Source of the DNA: a virus
Length of the DNA stretch: 41,055 nt
Virus record (IMG/VR): IMGVR_UViG_3300033153_010161
Span: 1-41,055 of that record
Reading direction: 5' to 3' (one strand)
Each line of letters opens with the position of its first letter. The first letter of the stretch is position 1. This document shows positions 21,279-28,430 of the stretch, piece by piece. Under the pieces are notes generated by a model, which was given only the letters and a program-made list of their open reading frames with translations, was not told the DNA's origin and searched no databases. Both the position numbers and the translations under genes were made by a program.

Positions 21279-22516
21279 TACGTCGGCACCTTCCGCGTGA
21301 CCGTCATCGCCCCCAGCGCCACCGTCTGCGGCCCCGCACCGGTCGCCGCCGGCGTGCCGACCAGTTGATAGACGTAGTTGAGCCGGTCGGCCGGCGGGAC
21401 GGGGCTCAGCGCGTCGGTCTCGTCCTCGGTCAGGGTCACCGTGACCGTCAGGGTCCCGTCGGCGACCGTCGCGGCCACGGTCCCGATCTCCGAGCCGGTC
21501 CCGCCGGTGGTGTCGTAGTCGCTCCGCGTCATCACGCGGAACGCCCACGTGCTGGTCGCGTCGAGGTTGGCCCAGTCGCTGGCCGTCAGCGCGAAGCTCA
21601 GCTGCCGGGCGTCGGCGGCGGCGTACTCGTCGCCTTCGATGATCGTCACCGTCCCGTCGGAGGCCACCGGCGCGCTGACCTCCACCGACACCGACCCGAT
21701 CAGGTTGGTCTTGGCCTCGATGGTCCCCTCGCCGGTGGTCGCGGCGGTGGTCCCGGTGATCCCCAGCGCCTGGCGGAGCTGGCTCTTCTCGGCGCTGGTC
21801 CAGTCGCCGACGCCCTCGGCCGTGACGTTGCTGACGATCTCCTTGACCGGCGACCCGTCGACCGCGTCTGCGTAGACCTTCCCGCTGTCGGTGTCGAAGA
21901 GGTTGGCCAGCGCCGCGGCCGTCAGCCCGCCGATGGTCCCGACGAGGTTGCCCCCCACGTTGCCCGTGACCGATCCGACCGCGCCGACCACCGACGCCAC
22001 CGAGCCGTCGACGTTGCCGCCCACGTTGCCCGTGACCGATCCGACCGCGCCGACCACCGACGCCACCGTCCCGACCACGTTGCCGCCCACGTTGCCGGTC
22101 ACCGACCCGACCGCGCCCGTCACGGACCCCACCGCGCCGCTCACGGCCGTCGGGTTGGCCGCCACGTCGTAGAGGTAGGCGGTGACGTCCACGTCGGTGT
22201 CGGCGGCGTTGGGGCTCAGCACGTAAACCACCACCTCGGCGTTGGCCGGCACGGTGAAGGGGGCCGACTGGATCGCCGCGCGGCCCTGTTCGCCGAAGGT
22301 GATCTCCTGCGCCCCGGGCTGGACGGTCTGGCCGCCGACGGTCACGCGGAACTCGAAGGCGCCGCCGGACCCGTCGAGGTCCTTCGCCCCGTCGCCCATC
22401 GCGACGTAGGCCATGCAGACGGTCGGGTTGCTCGCGTCCGGCGTGTCGGTCAGAACGGCGACCTCGCTGGTCAGGTCGCGGTCGGCGTTCTCGGTGTCGA
22501 GCTGTGTGATCGGCAT
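21278..22516 (-). CDS. Tail appendage protein with 22-residue Gly/Val repeats
   Basis: A 412-residue protein from ATG 22516. Residues 1-125 are beta-rich (FEFRVTVGGQTVQPGAQEIT, VVVYVLSPNAADTDVDVTAY). Residues about 125-195 hold repeats of the type GAVGSVTGNVGGNVVGTVAS with a 66-base DNA period, likely a collagen-like or beta-solenoid shaft. A linker (KVYADAVDGSPVKEIVSNVT) leads to a C-terminal beta domain (VTVTLTEDETDALSPVPPAD). This is the plan of a baseplate upper protein or tail fibre. It lies beside the LamG gene, which may carry the binding head. Confidence 0.65.
   Translation of the reverse strand: MPITQLDTENADRDLTSEVAVLTDTPDASNPTVCMAYVAMGDGAKDLDGSGGAFEFRVTVGGQTVQPGAQEITFGEQGRAAIQSAPFTVPANAEVVVYVLSPNAADTDVDVTAYLYDVAANPTAVSGAVGSVTGAVGSVTGNVGGNVVGTVASVVGAVGSVTGNVGGNVDGSVASVVGAVGSVTGNVGGNLVGTIGGLTAAALANLFDTDSGKVYADAVDGSPVKEIVSNVTAEGVGDWTSAEKSQLRQALGITGTTAATTGEGTIEAKTNLIGSVSVEVSAPVASDGTVTIIEGDEYAAADARQLSFALTASDWANLDATSTWAFRVMTRSDYDTTGGTGSEIGTVAATVADGTLTVTVTLTEDETDALSPVPPADRLNYVYQLVGTPAATGAGPQTVALGAMTVTRKVPT
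21935..22140 (-). repeat. 66-bp tandem repeats in tail protein
   Basis: The block starting TGCCCGTGAC at 21961 recurs at 22027 and, with changes, at 22093. Each unit codes 22 residues. Copy number changes by recombination could alter shaft length. Confidence 0.7.
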
Positions 22517-22518
22517 GG

Positions 22519-23607
22519 CTATCCCTCTCCCCAGATGCTGGGGTAAGCCGCGGCGGGCGTCGCCGGGCGGAATTGAACGGCCGCGCCGCCGCCGCCGAGG
22601 TCTTCCTCGGCGCCGATGGTCAGGAACGTCAGCGGCGTGCCCTGGTTGATCTTCTCGGCCGTAACCCAGGCGTCCGACCGGTAGGTCGTGGAGTATCGGA
22701 ACTCGTCTACAAAGCCCGCTATTGGCTCGCTCCCGTTCGCCTGCGCCGCCACGACGACCGCGTGAGAGCTGTCGAGATCGACTGACGTGTTGAAGCTGAT
22801 CTTCTCGGCGTCATCGACCCGGACATCCATGTCCCAGCTTACTGCATCCGAGCCGGTGGCGCGGACACAGACATGCTGCCAACTGCCCGTCCCCATGTCG
22901 CCGGCGTTTCCGTAGTGGTGAGTGCTGGAGGTGGTGAGGTCCAACTGCCCGTTGTCGCTATTCCGAAGCGCCAAATACCAGCTATCGCCACCGGCCCACT
23001 GTCCCTTACCGCCAAGACCGGCCCACCCGTCGAGGTCGTCTAGGTTGAACCAGCCCGACCACGTCATGCCAGTTGACGGAACCAGGCCCGCATCACTGAC
23101 GCGGGTGACATAATCACCGGTCCCGTCGAAGTGTTGGCCGTTGCCGCAGAGGGCGCTGCGTTGGTCGGGCAGGTTACCGGCGTAGGTCCCGTCGCGGCCG
23201 TTGCCGGTGCTGTCGAGAGCGTCGCCGGAACTCTCCCCCAGGTGCCATACGATCTGATGGTCGCTGTCCCAGACGTTCGCGGCGTCTTCGCCGTCGCCGG
23301 CGCCGGCGTCGCCGTAGTAGAGGTAAAAGTCGGTATCGACGACGCTGCTGATGCTCGGCGCCTTCGTCCAGATCCGCCCGCTCGCCTCGCCGGCGGCCAC
23401 CGTCCAGCCCAGCCGCTCGTACTTCAGCAGCGTCTCGCCGTCGCTCTGCGTCAGCCGCAGGTCGTAGCCGTCGGCTCGGCAGACGGCCCCGATGTCGGCG
23501 TCGGCGACGATCGGCAGGTAGACGGGGAAGTCCGTCAGCAGCGCCGAGACTTGGGCGCTGGCGACGGTGATCTTCTTCCGCTTGCTGTATCCGGCCAGCC
23601 AGGCCAT
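22519..23607 (-). CDS. DUF2341 + LamG-like tail fibre/receptor-binding protein
   Basis: A 362-residue protein from ATG 23607. Residues 1-105 match a DUF2341-type module (FPVYLPIVADADIGAVCRAD, SDGETLLKYERLGW, YLYYGDAGAGDGED). Residues about 110-330 are a LamG/concanavalin-like jelly roll: VWHLGESSGDALDSTGNGRD, GTYAGN, QHFDGTGDYVTR, MTWSGWFNLDD and FVDEFRYSTTYRSDAWVTAE. Such modules bind sugars. Codon use in the LamG part is less GC-rich than in neighbours, suggesting exchange between phages. It probably contacts the host surface. Confidence 0.75.
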   Translation of the reverse strand: MAWLAGYSKRKKITVASAQVSALLTDFPVYLPIVADADIGAVCRADGYDLRLTQSDGETLLKYERLGWTVAAGEASGRIWTKAPSISSVVDTDFYLYYGDAGAGDGEDAANVWDSDHQIVWHLGESSGDALDSTGNGRDGTYAGNLPDQRSALCGNGQHFDGTGDYVTRVSDAGLVPSTGMTWSGWFNLDDLDGWAGLGGKGQWAGGDSWYLALRNSDNGQLDLTTSSTHHYGNAGDMGTGSWQHVCVRATGSDAVSWDMDVRVDDAEKISFNTSVDLDSSHAVVVAAQANGSEPIAGFVDEFRYSTTYRSDAWVTAEKINQGTPLTFLTIGAEEDLGGGGAAVQFRPATPAAAYPSIWGEG

Positions 23608-23618
23608 CGGTTACTCCG

Positions 23619-23918
23619 TCAGATCGTCGGATCCGGAAGCGCGTCGTCCATGCTGGTCGCCTCGGTCTTGAGACGCAGGAAATCGTCGCGCAGCAGTTTC
23701 GCCTTGGCGTCGGCGGCCGCGAGGGCCGCGTTGGCCGGGTCCGCGGCGGCCAGGGCGGCCACGTCGGAGAGCAGCCCGCCGTAGGCCGTCTGCATCGCCG
23801 TCAGGTCGGCCTTCGCGGTGACGATCTCGCTGCGTGCCCGTGACAGCCGGGTGCGATTGGTGGTGTTGCGGGAGACCACTTCGGACAGTCCGTCGCAGAT
23901 CTCGGTGTAGGTTCTCAT
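23619..23918 (-). CDS. Small coiled-coil phage protein
   Basis: A 99-residue protein with ATG 23918 overlapping the stop upstream (ATGA). It is almost wholly helical: YTEICDGLSEVVSRNTTNRT, SRARSEIVTAKADLTAMQTA and AAADAKAKLLRDDFLRLKTE. It probably forms a coiled coil. Between the sugar genes and the LamG fibre it could be a fibre connector or chaperone; no family recognised. Confidence 0.6.
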   Translation of the reverse strand: MRTYTEICDGLSEVVSRNTTNRTRLSRARSEIVTAKADLTAMQTAYGGLLSDVAALAAADPANAALAAADAKAKLLRDDFLRLKTEATSMDDALPDPTI

Positions 23919-24499
23919 GGTGTCTCCTCTGCCAAGCAGGGCTCAGGCACGATCCGGTCCACCGTCACCCCGAGCGTCTTCAGCAGTCCGGTCGTCTCGG
24001 TCCAGCGGGTCTGTTCTTTGCGCCACCGGCCGGGGTCGCGTCGTTGACGCTTGTCGGAAAACCCGTCGGCGTCGGTCGTGCCCGACCAGTCGGCCCCGTA
24101 GACGGTGATGCACGTCGCGCCGAGGTGGGCGGCCCAGGCCAGTGCGGTCATCAGGCCGAACTGGTGCCAGCGGACCGGCTTGCCCGGCACCGTCTCGCGG
24201 GCGTCGAGGTAGTCCAGGTGCCTCAGGCCGGGCCAGCCCGCCCTCAGGATGCACTGGTCCCCGTAGACGCCCGGGCTGCAGATCACCGTCGGCGTCCCCA
24301 GCAGAGGCGCGTCGTCGAAGAACGTCGCGGTGTGCGCGTCCAGCGCCACGAGGTACTCGCAGGGTCGCATCGCCGCGGCCCGGTTCACGCCGATCACCAG
24401 GTCGTAGGCGTCCGCGCCCGGGTACAGGTCGATCGACGGACCGGGGCACAGAATCGCCGCGCGGCAGCCCTTCGGATGGGTGGGTCTCCGCGGGCTCAC
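23915..24499 (-). CDS. DUF115/sialyltransferase-like glycosyltransferase
   Basis: A 194-residue protein from GTG 24499, overlapping the upstream stop (GTGA). GCRAAILCPGPSIDLYPGAD, DLVIGVNRAAAMRPCEYLVA and TVYGADWSGTTDADGF form the nucleotide-binding pattern of DUF115 or GT42-like enzymes, where the GPS motif binds the sugar nucleotide. It is the last gene of the sugar cassette. Substrate unknown. Confidence 0.6.
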   Translation of the reverse strand: MSPRRPTHPKGCRAAILCPGPSIDLYPGADAYDLVIGVNRAAAMRPCEYLVALDAHTATFFDDAPLLGTPTVICSPGVYGDQCILRAGWPGLRHLDYLDARETVPGKPVRWHQFGLMTALAWAAHLGATCITVYGADWSGTTDADGFSDKRQRRDPGRWRKEQTRWTETTGLLKTLGVTVDRIVPEPCLAEETP

Positions 24500-25029
24500 G
24501 GCAGCTCCTTCAGCCAGGCGAGGTCCTCGACGTTGCTGACGACCGTCGTCCACGGCTCCCATCGCCGGTCGTCGCAGCGGTAGCGGAAGCGCTCGAAGGC
24601 CTTCTCGTAGCTGTAGCACGCGTGCGGCTCGCTGTCGTGGACCACGACCAGCCGCGCCGTGTCGGCCAGCCGCATCAGGTCGTGCTTTCGGCGGCCGGGC
24701 GGCGCGTGGTCGACCAGCGCGACGTCCCAGTTGTGGTCGATCTCCGGCAGGCGCGCCCAGCCCGCCCCGTCGGCGTCCGGGTCCACCGCCAGGAAGAAGT
24801 GCTCGTCGGTGGCGAGCTGCCGGGAGAACCGCCCCAGCCAGTCGGCGTTCGCGCAGCACGTCAGCAGTCGCCGGCCGTCGCGGTGGCCCGGGAAGGGCGA
24901 GCACAGCTCATGCAGGATCGGCGTCGACCAGAAGCCGCAGCCCAGCTCGATCACCGGCCCGTCGGTAGCCAGCACGCAGGCCGTCAACAGCGGCAGGTGG
25001 GTCGCGAAACCGTCCGGTTTCCGCTTCAC
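24496..25029 (-). CDS. SAM-methyltransferase-like protein of the sugar cassette
   Basis: A 177-residue protein from GTG 25029 (GTGA overlap). PVIELGCGFWSTPILHELCS resembles the SAM-binding loop of class I methyltransferases, followed by HNWDVALVDHAPPGRRKHDL and TARLVVVHDSEPHACYSYEK. It could methylate a sugar or a virion protein. The acidic residue after strand 2 is not obvious, so activity is uncertain. Confidence 0.6.
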   Translation of the reverse strand: MKRKPDGFATHLPLLTACVLATDGPVIELGCGFWSTPILHELCSPFPGHRDGRRLLTCCANADWLGRFSRQLATDEHFFLAVDPDADGAGWARLPEIDHNWDVALVDHAPPGRRKHDLMRLADTARLVVVHDSEPHACYSYEKAFERFRYRCDDRRWEPWTTVVSNVEDLAWLKELP

Positions 25030-26711
25030 GGCGTCGCCTCCCGGTACTCGGCCACGTAGTCGTCGACCCACGCCATCCGGCCGGGTACCAGCTCGGCCGG
25101 CAGCGGCCGCAGGCGGGGCCAGTTCTCGTCGGTGTGTCCGGGCCGCAGGCAGTGGGCGTCGACCATGCCGGCGGCCGTCGGGTTCGCCGGCCAGCCGCCG
25201 CGGTCCACGCGGTCGGCCGGCGGGCAGCCGTGCCGCTCGATGACCTCGAGGATCACGGCGCGCTCGGCGTACCGATCGGCCAGCAGCGCCCCCACCCACG
25301 TCTCGTCGAAGCACCACGCGGCCATGCCTTCGACGGTCGGATCCAGTTCGGCGGTCAGCAGTTCGGCCGGGGGGCGGTCGCCCACGACGGCCCGCCAGGT
25401 CTCGACGGTCGCGTCGAGGTAGCAGATCGGCACCTTCGGCTCGGCGTCGAGGTGGTAGGCGTTGCCGTAGTACGAGAGCACCTCGCCCGGTTCGGGTCGT
25501 CGCGAGAAGTACTCGCCGCTCAGCGGCCAGGCGTCGGCGTCTGCGGTCAGCAGCGTCGTGTCGTCGGACAGGGGCACGCCGTAGTTGCTCGTCAGGGCGC
25601 CCTGGCAGGCCAGCAGTCGGGCGGTCTGCGCGACGGTCGCGTCGGCGTAGCCCTCGACGTGGTCCACCCAGTGGATCTCACAGCCGATCTCTCGCGCCCG
25701 GCCCAGCACGAGCGGCCGTCGCGCCGTCCACTCGGCGGCGGTGCCCACCAGCAGGGCCGTCGGCGTTCGCCCGCCGACGAGCCGCCACAGCAGCGCGGTC
25801 AGCGGGACGTAGAAGGCGTAGTCGCCCTCGAGCGTCGCGCTGAAGACCGCCCGCCGGTCGGTCGGGGGCTGCCGGTCCTGGACGGGGTGCTGGCCGGTGA
25901 AGCGCTCGACCTGTTGCACCGGCTCGCTGGTGGCGGGGCACTCGCGGTCGTAGAACTCGATGACCTCCCGGTGCTGGAAACCGGCGCCCAGGCACGGCGT
26001 CAGGGCGTCACCTTCGGCGGCCACGGCGGCGGGCAGGTCGTCGGGCGGTTCGCCGGTGATGCCGGTCAGCCGGACGGCCTCGCCGAACTCGCGGGTCGTC
26101 TTGACGTGTCGGTGTCCCATGGCGCGGTCGCGGAGGCGGTTCCAGATCCGCTGCCGGAGGATCACCTGGTCGGCCCCGTGCTGGTCGGGGGTGTGCTCGC
26201 CGACCAGGTCCCGCCAGCTCGGCCAGATCTCGCGGAGGGCATCGCAGCGGCACCCGCAGAGCCCGCCGAGGATCCCCACGCCGTGGCTCTCGTTGTCGCT
26301 GATGGTGTGGACGTCGAGACCGCTCGCGAGAAACTGCTCGGTCGCGATGCGGTCGCGCGGGGTCGGCAGTGCGTCGACGTCGCGGCAGAAGACGTACTCG
26401 GCGTCGGCGTCCCAGACCGGCCGGAGTCGCCAGAGCATCCCATCGGCCAGGCTCTCCGGCTCGCCTCCGTAGACCAGCTTGAGGTACCCCTTCTGCGGAC
26501 CCCTCGCCAGCAGCTCGACCGCCTGGGTGTAGTAGCCGTGGTAGAAGTTGCGGTCGTGGTAGAGGTGCACCTGCCAGCCGGCGTCGGCCGGGAAGATGAC
26601 CGGGTACGCGCGGGCGAGGCTCGACAGGAACTTCCGGTAGTAGTCCCACCAGCCGGGCCGGTGGTCCGGCCGCGCGAACAGGCTCAGCCCGATGACCTTC
26701 GCACCGCTCAC
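25026..26711 (-). CDS. Two-domain glycosyltransferase-like protein
   Basis: A 561-residue protein; GTG 26711 overlaps the epimerase stop (GTGA). The first half has KVIGLSLFARPDHRPGWWDY, DAEYVFCRDVDALPTPRDRI with a DxD-type motif and HTISDNESHGVGILGGLCGC. The second half has its own pattern: YAFYVPLTALLWRLVGGRTP, LTADADAWPLSGEYFSRRPE (second DxD) and YGNAYHLDAEPKVPICYLDA. So it looks like two GT-A type domains in one chain. Donor and acceptor unknown. Confidence 0.65.
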   Translation of the reverse strand: MSGAKVIGLSLFARPDHRPGWWDYYRKFLSSLARAYPVIFPADAGWQVHLYHDRNFYHGYYTQAVELLARGPQKGYLKLVYGGEPESLADGMLWRLRPVWDADAEYVFCRDVDALPTPRDRIATEQFLASGLDVHTISDNESHGVGILGGLCGCRCDALREIWPSWRDLVGEHTPDQHGADQVILRQRIWNRLRDRAMGHRHVKTTREFGEAVRLTGITGEPPDDLPAAVAAEGDALTPCLGAGFQHREVIEFYDRECPATSEPVQQVERFTGQHPVQDRQPPTDRRAVFSATLEGDYAFYVPLTALLWRLVGGRTPTALLVGTAAEWTARRPLVLGRAREIGCEIHWVDHVEGYADATVAQTARLLACQGALTSNYGVPLSDDTTLLTADADAWPLSGEYFSRRPEPGEVLSYYGNAYHLDAEPKVPICYLDATVETWRAVVGDRPPAELLTAELDPTVEGMAAWCFDETWVGALLADRYAERAVILEVIERHGCPPADRVDRGGWPANPTAAGMVDAHCLRPGHTDENWPRLRPLPAELVPGRMAWVDDYVAEYREATP

Positions 26712-27682
26712 GTCGCCGCCCCCCTTCCCGCGCCCACGCGGTTCCGCCACCAGTCCAGCGTCGCCCCGACGCACCGGGCCCCGACGGTCGCGGCGCTGTG
26801 ACCGATCAGCTCGACCAGTCGGGCGGGGTCGCCGACGAGGTTCGCCTCGTCGAAGCGTCGGCCGAGGTCCTCGTCGACGCGGATGTCGAATCGCACCCGC
26901 GCGTGGTGGGCCGCCACGCCGAGCATCTCCCCGACGGTGCGGCCCTCGCCGGTGCAGACGTTGACGGTGTGCCAGCGGCCAGCGACCAGCTCGGGGACCA
27001 GCGCGACCAGGCACGTGGCGGTCGAGCGGACGTCGGAGAAGTCGCGGATCCCCGACAGCGGCCCCGTCCGCAGGACCGGGCTGTCGAGCTCGGCCTCGAT
27101 GCGTGCGATCCCTCGGCAGAAGCGTCCCATCGCCGCCCCGGCGGGCAGTCCGGGCCCGACCTGGTTGAACAGGCGGACGGTCCCGGCGGCCAGTCGGCCG
27201 GTCAGTGCGTAGCTTCGCGTCAGCATCTCGGCGGCGGCCTTGCTGACCCCGTACGGCGACGCGGGGATCAGAGGGCAACTCTCGCGGGTGCGCCCCGGGT
27301 CGACGGCGCCCTTGCCGTAGGCGGCGGAGCTGCCGGCGACCAGGACGGCCGGCGGCGTCTCCATCGCGGCCGCGGCCTCGAGGACCGTCTGGGTGCCGAT
27401 CACGTTGGCGGTCAGCGTCGCGACGGGGATCTGCCGGCTCGGCCCGTTGACCGACTGGGCGGCGTAGTGGTGCACGACGTCGGGGCGGGTCTCGTCCATC
27501 GCGGCCCGGCAGCTCGCCGCATCGGTCACGTCGCCGATCAGCACCCGGATCCCCTCCGGCGCGTCGGCGGCTTCGGACGGCCGGACCAGGCCGGCCACCT
27601 CGTCGCCGGCGAGCCGATGCGCCTCGGCCACGTGTCGGCCGATCATCCCCGCCGCCCCGGTGATCAGTACGGTCCGGCTCAT
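26708..27682 (-). CDS. NAD(P)-dependent sugar epimerase/dehydratase (SDR family)
   Basis: A 324-residue protein from ATG 27682 (ATGA overlap). The Rossmann motif VLITGAAGMIGRHVAEAHRL, GDVTDAASC, HHYAAQSVNGPSRQIPV, VAGSSAAYGKG with the catalytic Ser region, and SPYGVSKAAAEMLTRSYALT with the YxxxK pair mark the extended SDR family. It is closest in feel to GDP-mannose dehydratase/GDP-6-deoxy-mannose reductase. It would make a modified nucleotide sugar for the neighbouring transferases. Confidence 0.85.
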   Translation of the reverse strand: MSRTVLITGAAGMIGRHVAEAHRLAGDEVAGLVRPSEAADAPEGIRVLIGDVTDAASCRAAMDETRPDVVHHYAAQSVNGPSRQIPVATLTANVIGTQTVLEAAAAMETPPAVLVAGSSAAYGKGAVDPGRTRESCPLIPASPYGVSKAAAEMLTRSYALTGRLAAGTVRLFNQVGPGLPAGAAMGRFCRGIARIEAELDSPVLRTGPLSGIRDFSDVRSTATCLVALVPELVAGRWHTVNVCTGEGRTVGEMLGVAAHHARVRFDIRVDEDLGRRFDEANLVGDPARLVELIGHSAATVGARCVGATLDWWRNRVGAGRGAAT

Positions 27683-28236
27683 CGGCAGCTCTCCGCTCGG
27701 TAGTGGTACAGCGGCAGCTCGCCCGCGTCGGCCTCGACGGCCAGCAGCGGCCGCAGCCGCTCGGAGTAGGCCCGGTCCTCTCCGTGGTCCAGCTCGGGGA
27801 AGCCCGCATCGAGCGCCAGTGCTCGGCGGACGGGGTTGAGGTGGTTGGGCGTCCGGTAGTAGACCCCGTCGCGACAGGTCCAGCCGTCGCAGGTGATCGA
27901 GTGGACGAAGAGTGCCGGCGGTCGGGTCGGCCGCGTCATCAGCCCGACGAGGCGGACGCAGTCGGGCCCGCTTTCGCAGGCGGTCAGGACGCGGCGAACG
28001 TAGTCGGCGGCGACCAGGTCATCGTCGTCGACGAACGCGACCCACCGGCCGCGGGCCTCGGCGAGCAGTGCGTTTCGCTTCGCGCCGGTCGGCTCGTGCC
28101 CGTCGTCGGTGCGGGTCAGGACCTCGACGTCGGCCCGGCCGGCGACCTGGGGGTCGAGGACGGCCCGCAGCTCCGCCAGTTGGTCAGCGCGGCGGTGCAG
28201 GTGGCAGACCAGGACGGACAGCGTCGGCTCGTTCAC
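27679..28236 (-). CDS. GT2-like glycosyltransferase
   Basis: A 185-residue protein from GTG 28236, overlapping the second micro-ORF stop (GTGA). MNEPTLSVLVCHLHRRADQL, GAKRNALLAEARGRWVAFVD followed by DDDLVAADYVRR is the GT-A family 2 pattern with an Asp-rich metal motif. A downstream DHGEDRAYSERLRPLL could hold the base. It may act on polysaccharide or virion glycans. Confidence 0.75.
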   Translation of the reverse strand: MNEPTLSVLVCHLHRRADQLAELRAVLDPQVAGRADVEVLTRTDDGHEPTGAKRNALLAEARGRWVAFVDDDDLVAADYVRRVLTACESGPDCVRLVGLMTRPTRPPALFVHSITCDGWTCRDGVYYRTPNHLNPVRRALALDAGFPELDHGEDRAYSERLRPLLAVEADAGELPLYHYRAESCR

Positions 28237-28316
28237 GTCAGCACCCCCTCGCGGATGGGACACGCCTGCCGGACGCGCCCGGCCGTCAGGTCCTCGTGTG
28301 CGGTGCGGTCGCTCAC
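28233..28316 (-). CDS. Tandem micro-ORF 2 (27 codons)
   Basis: GTG 28316 starts the peptide MSDRTAHEDLTAGRVRQACP then IREGVLT; it overlaps the previous stop and the next start by four bases each. It is a copy of micro-ORF 1. The last 11 residues equal the C-terminus of the large pyruvyltransferase fusion. Confidence 0.55.
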   Translation of the reverse strand: MSDRTAHEDLTAGRVRQACPIREGVLT

Positions 28317-28430
28317 GTCAGCACCCCCTCGCGGATGGGACACGCCTGCCGGACGCGCCCGGCCGTCAGGTCCTCGTGTGCGGTGCGGTCGCTCATGTCA
28401 GCACCCCCTCGCGGATGGGACACGCCTGCC
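28237..28430 (-). repeat. 80-bp direct repeats, 2.4 copies
   Basis: 28237-28316 and 28317-28396 are identical except for one base (C/T at the last position, turning GTG into ATG), and 28397-28430 repeats the first 34 bases. It contains the 3' end of the upstream gene plus a micro-ORF. The near identity implies recent duplication. Confidence 0.9.
28313..28396 (-). CDS. Tandem micro-ORF 1 (27 codons)
   Basis: ATG 28396 overlaps the stop of the glycosyl/pyruvyltransferase gene (ATGA) and its own TGA overlaps the next GTG. The peptide is MSDRTAHEDLTAGRVRQACP then IREGVLT. Because each ORF is 84 bases and overlaps by four, the DNA period is exactly 80 bases. Confidence 0.55.
   Translation of the reverse strand: MSDRTAHEDLTAGRVRQACPIREGVLT

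Noticed and set aside
21935-22140. CRISPR array
   Set aside because: The 66-bp repeats are contiguous, diverge gradually and code a regular protein repeat; there are no spacers.
26712-27809. Upstream part of a 927-codon minus frame
   Set aside because: It overlaps the SDR epimerase in another frame and has no domain pattern. The real gene begins at GTG 26711.
28237-28430. CRISPR-like or att repeats at the 80-bp units
   Set aside because: Units are directly adjacent with no spacers, and they code overlapping micro-ORFs.
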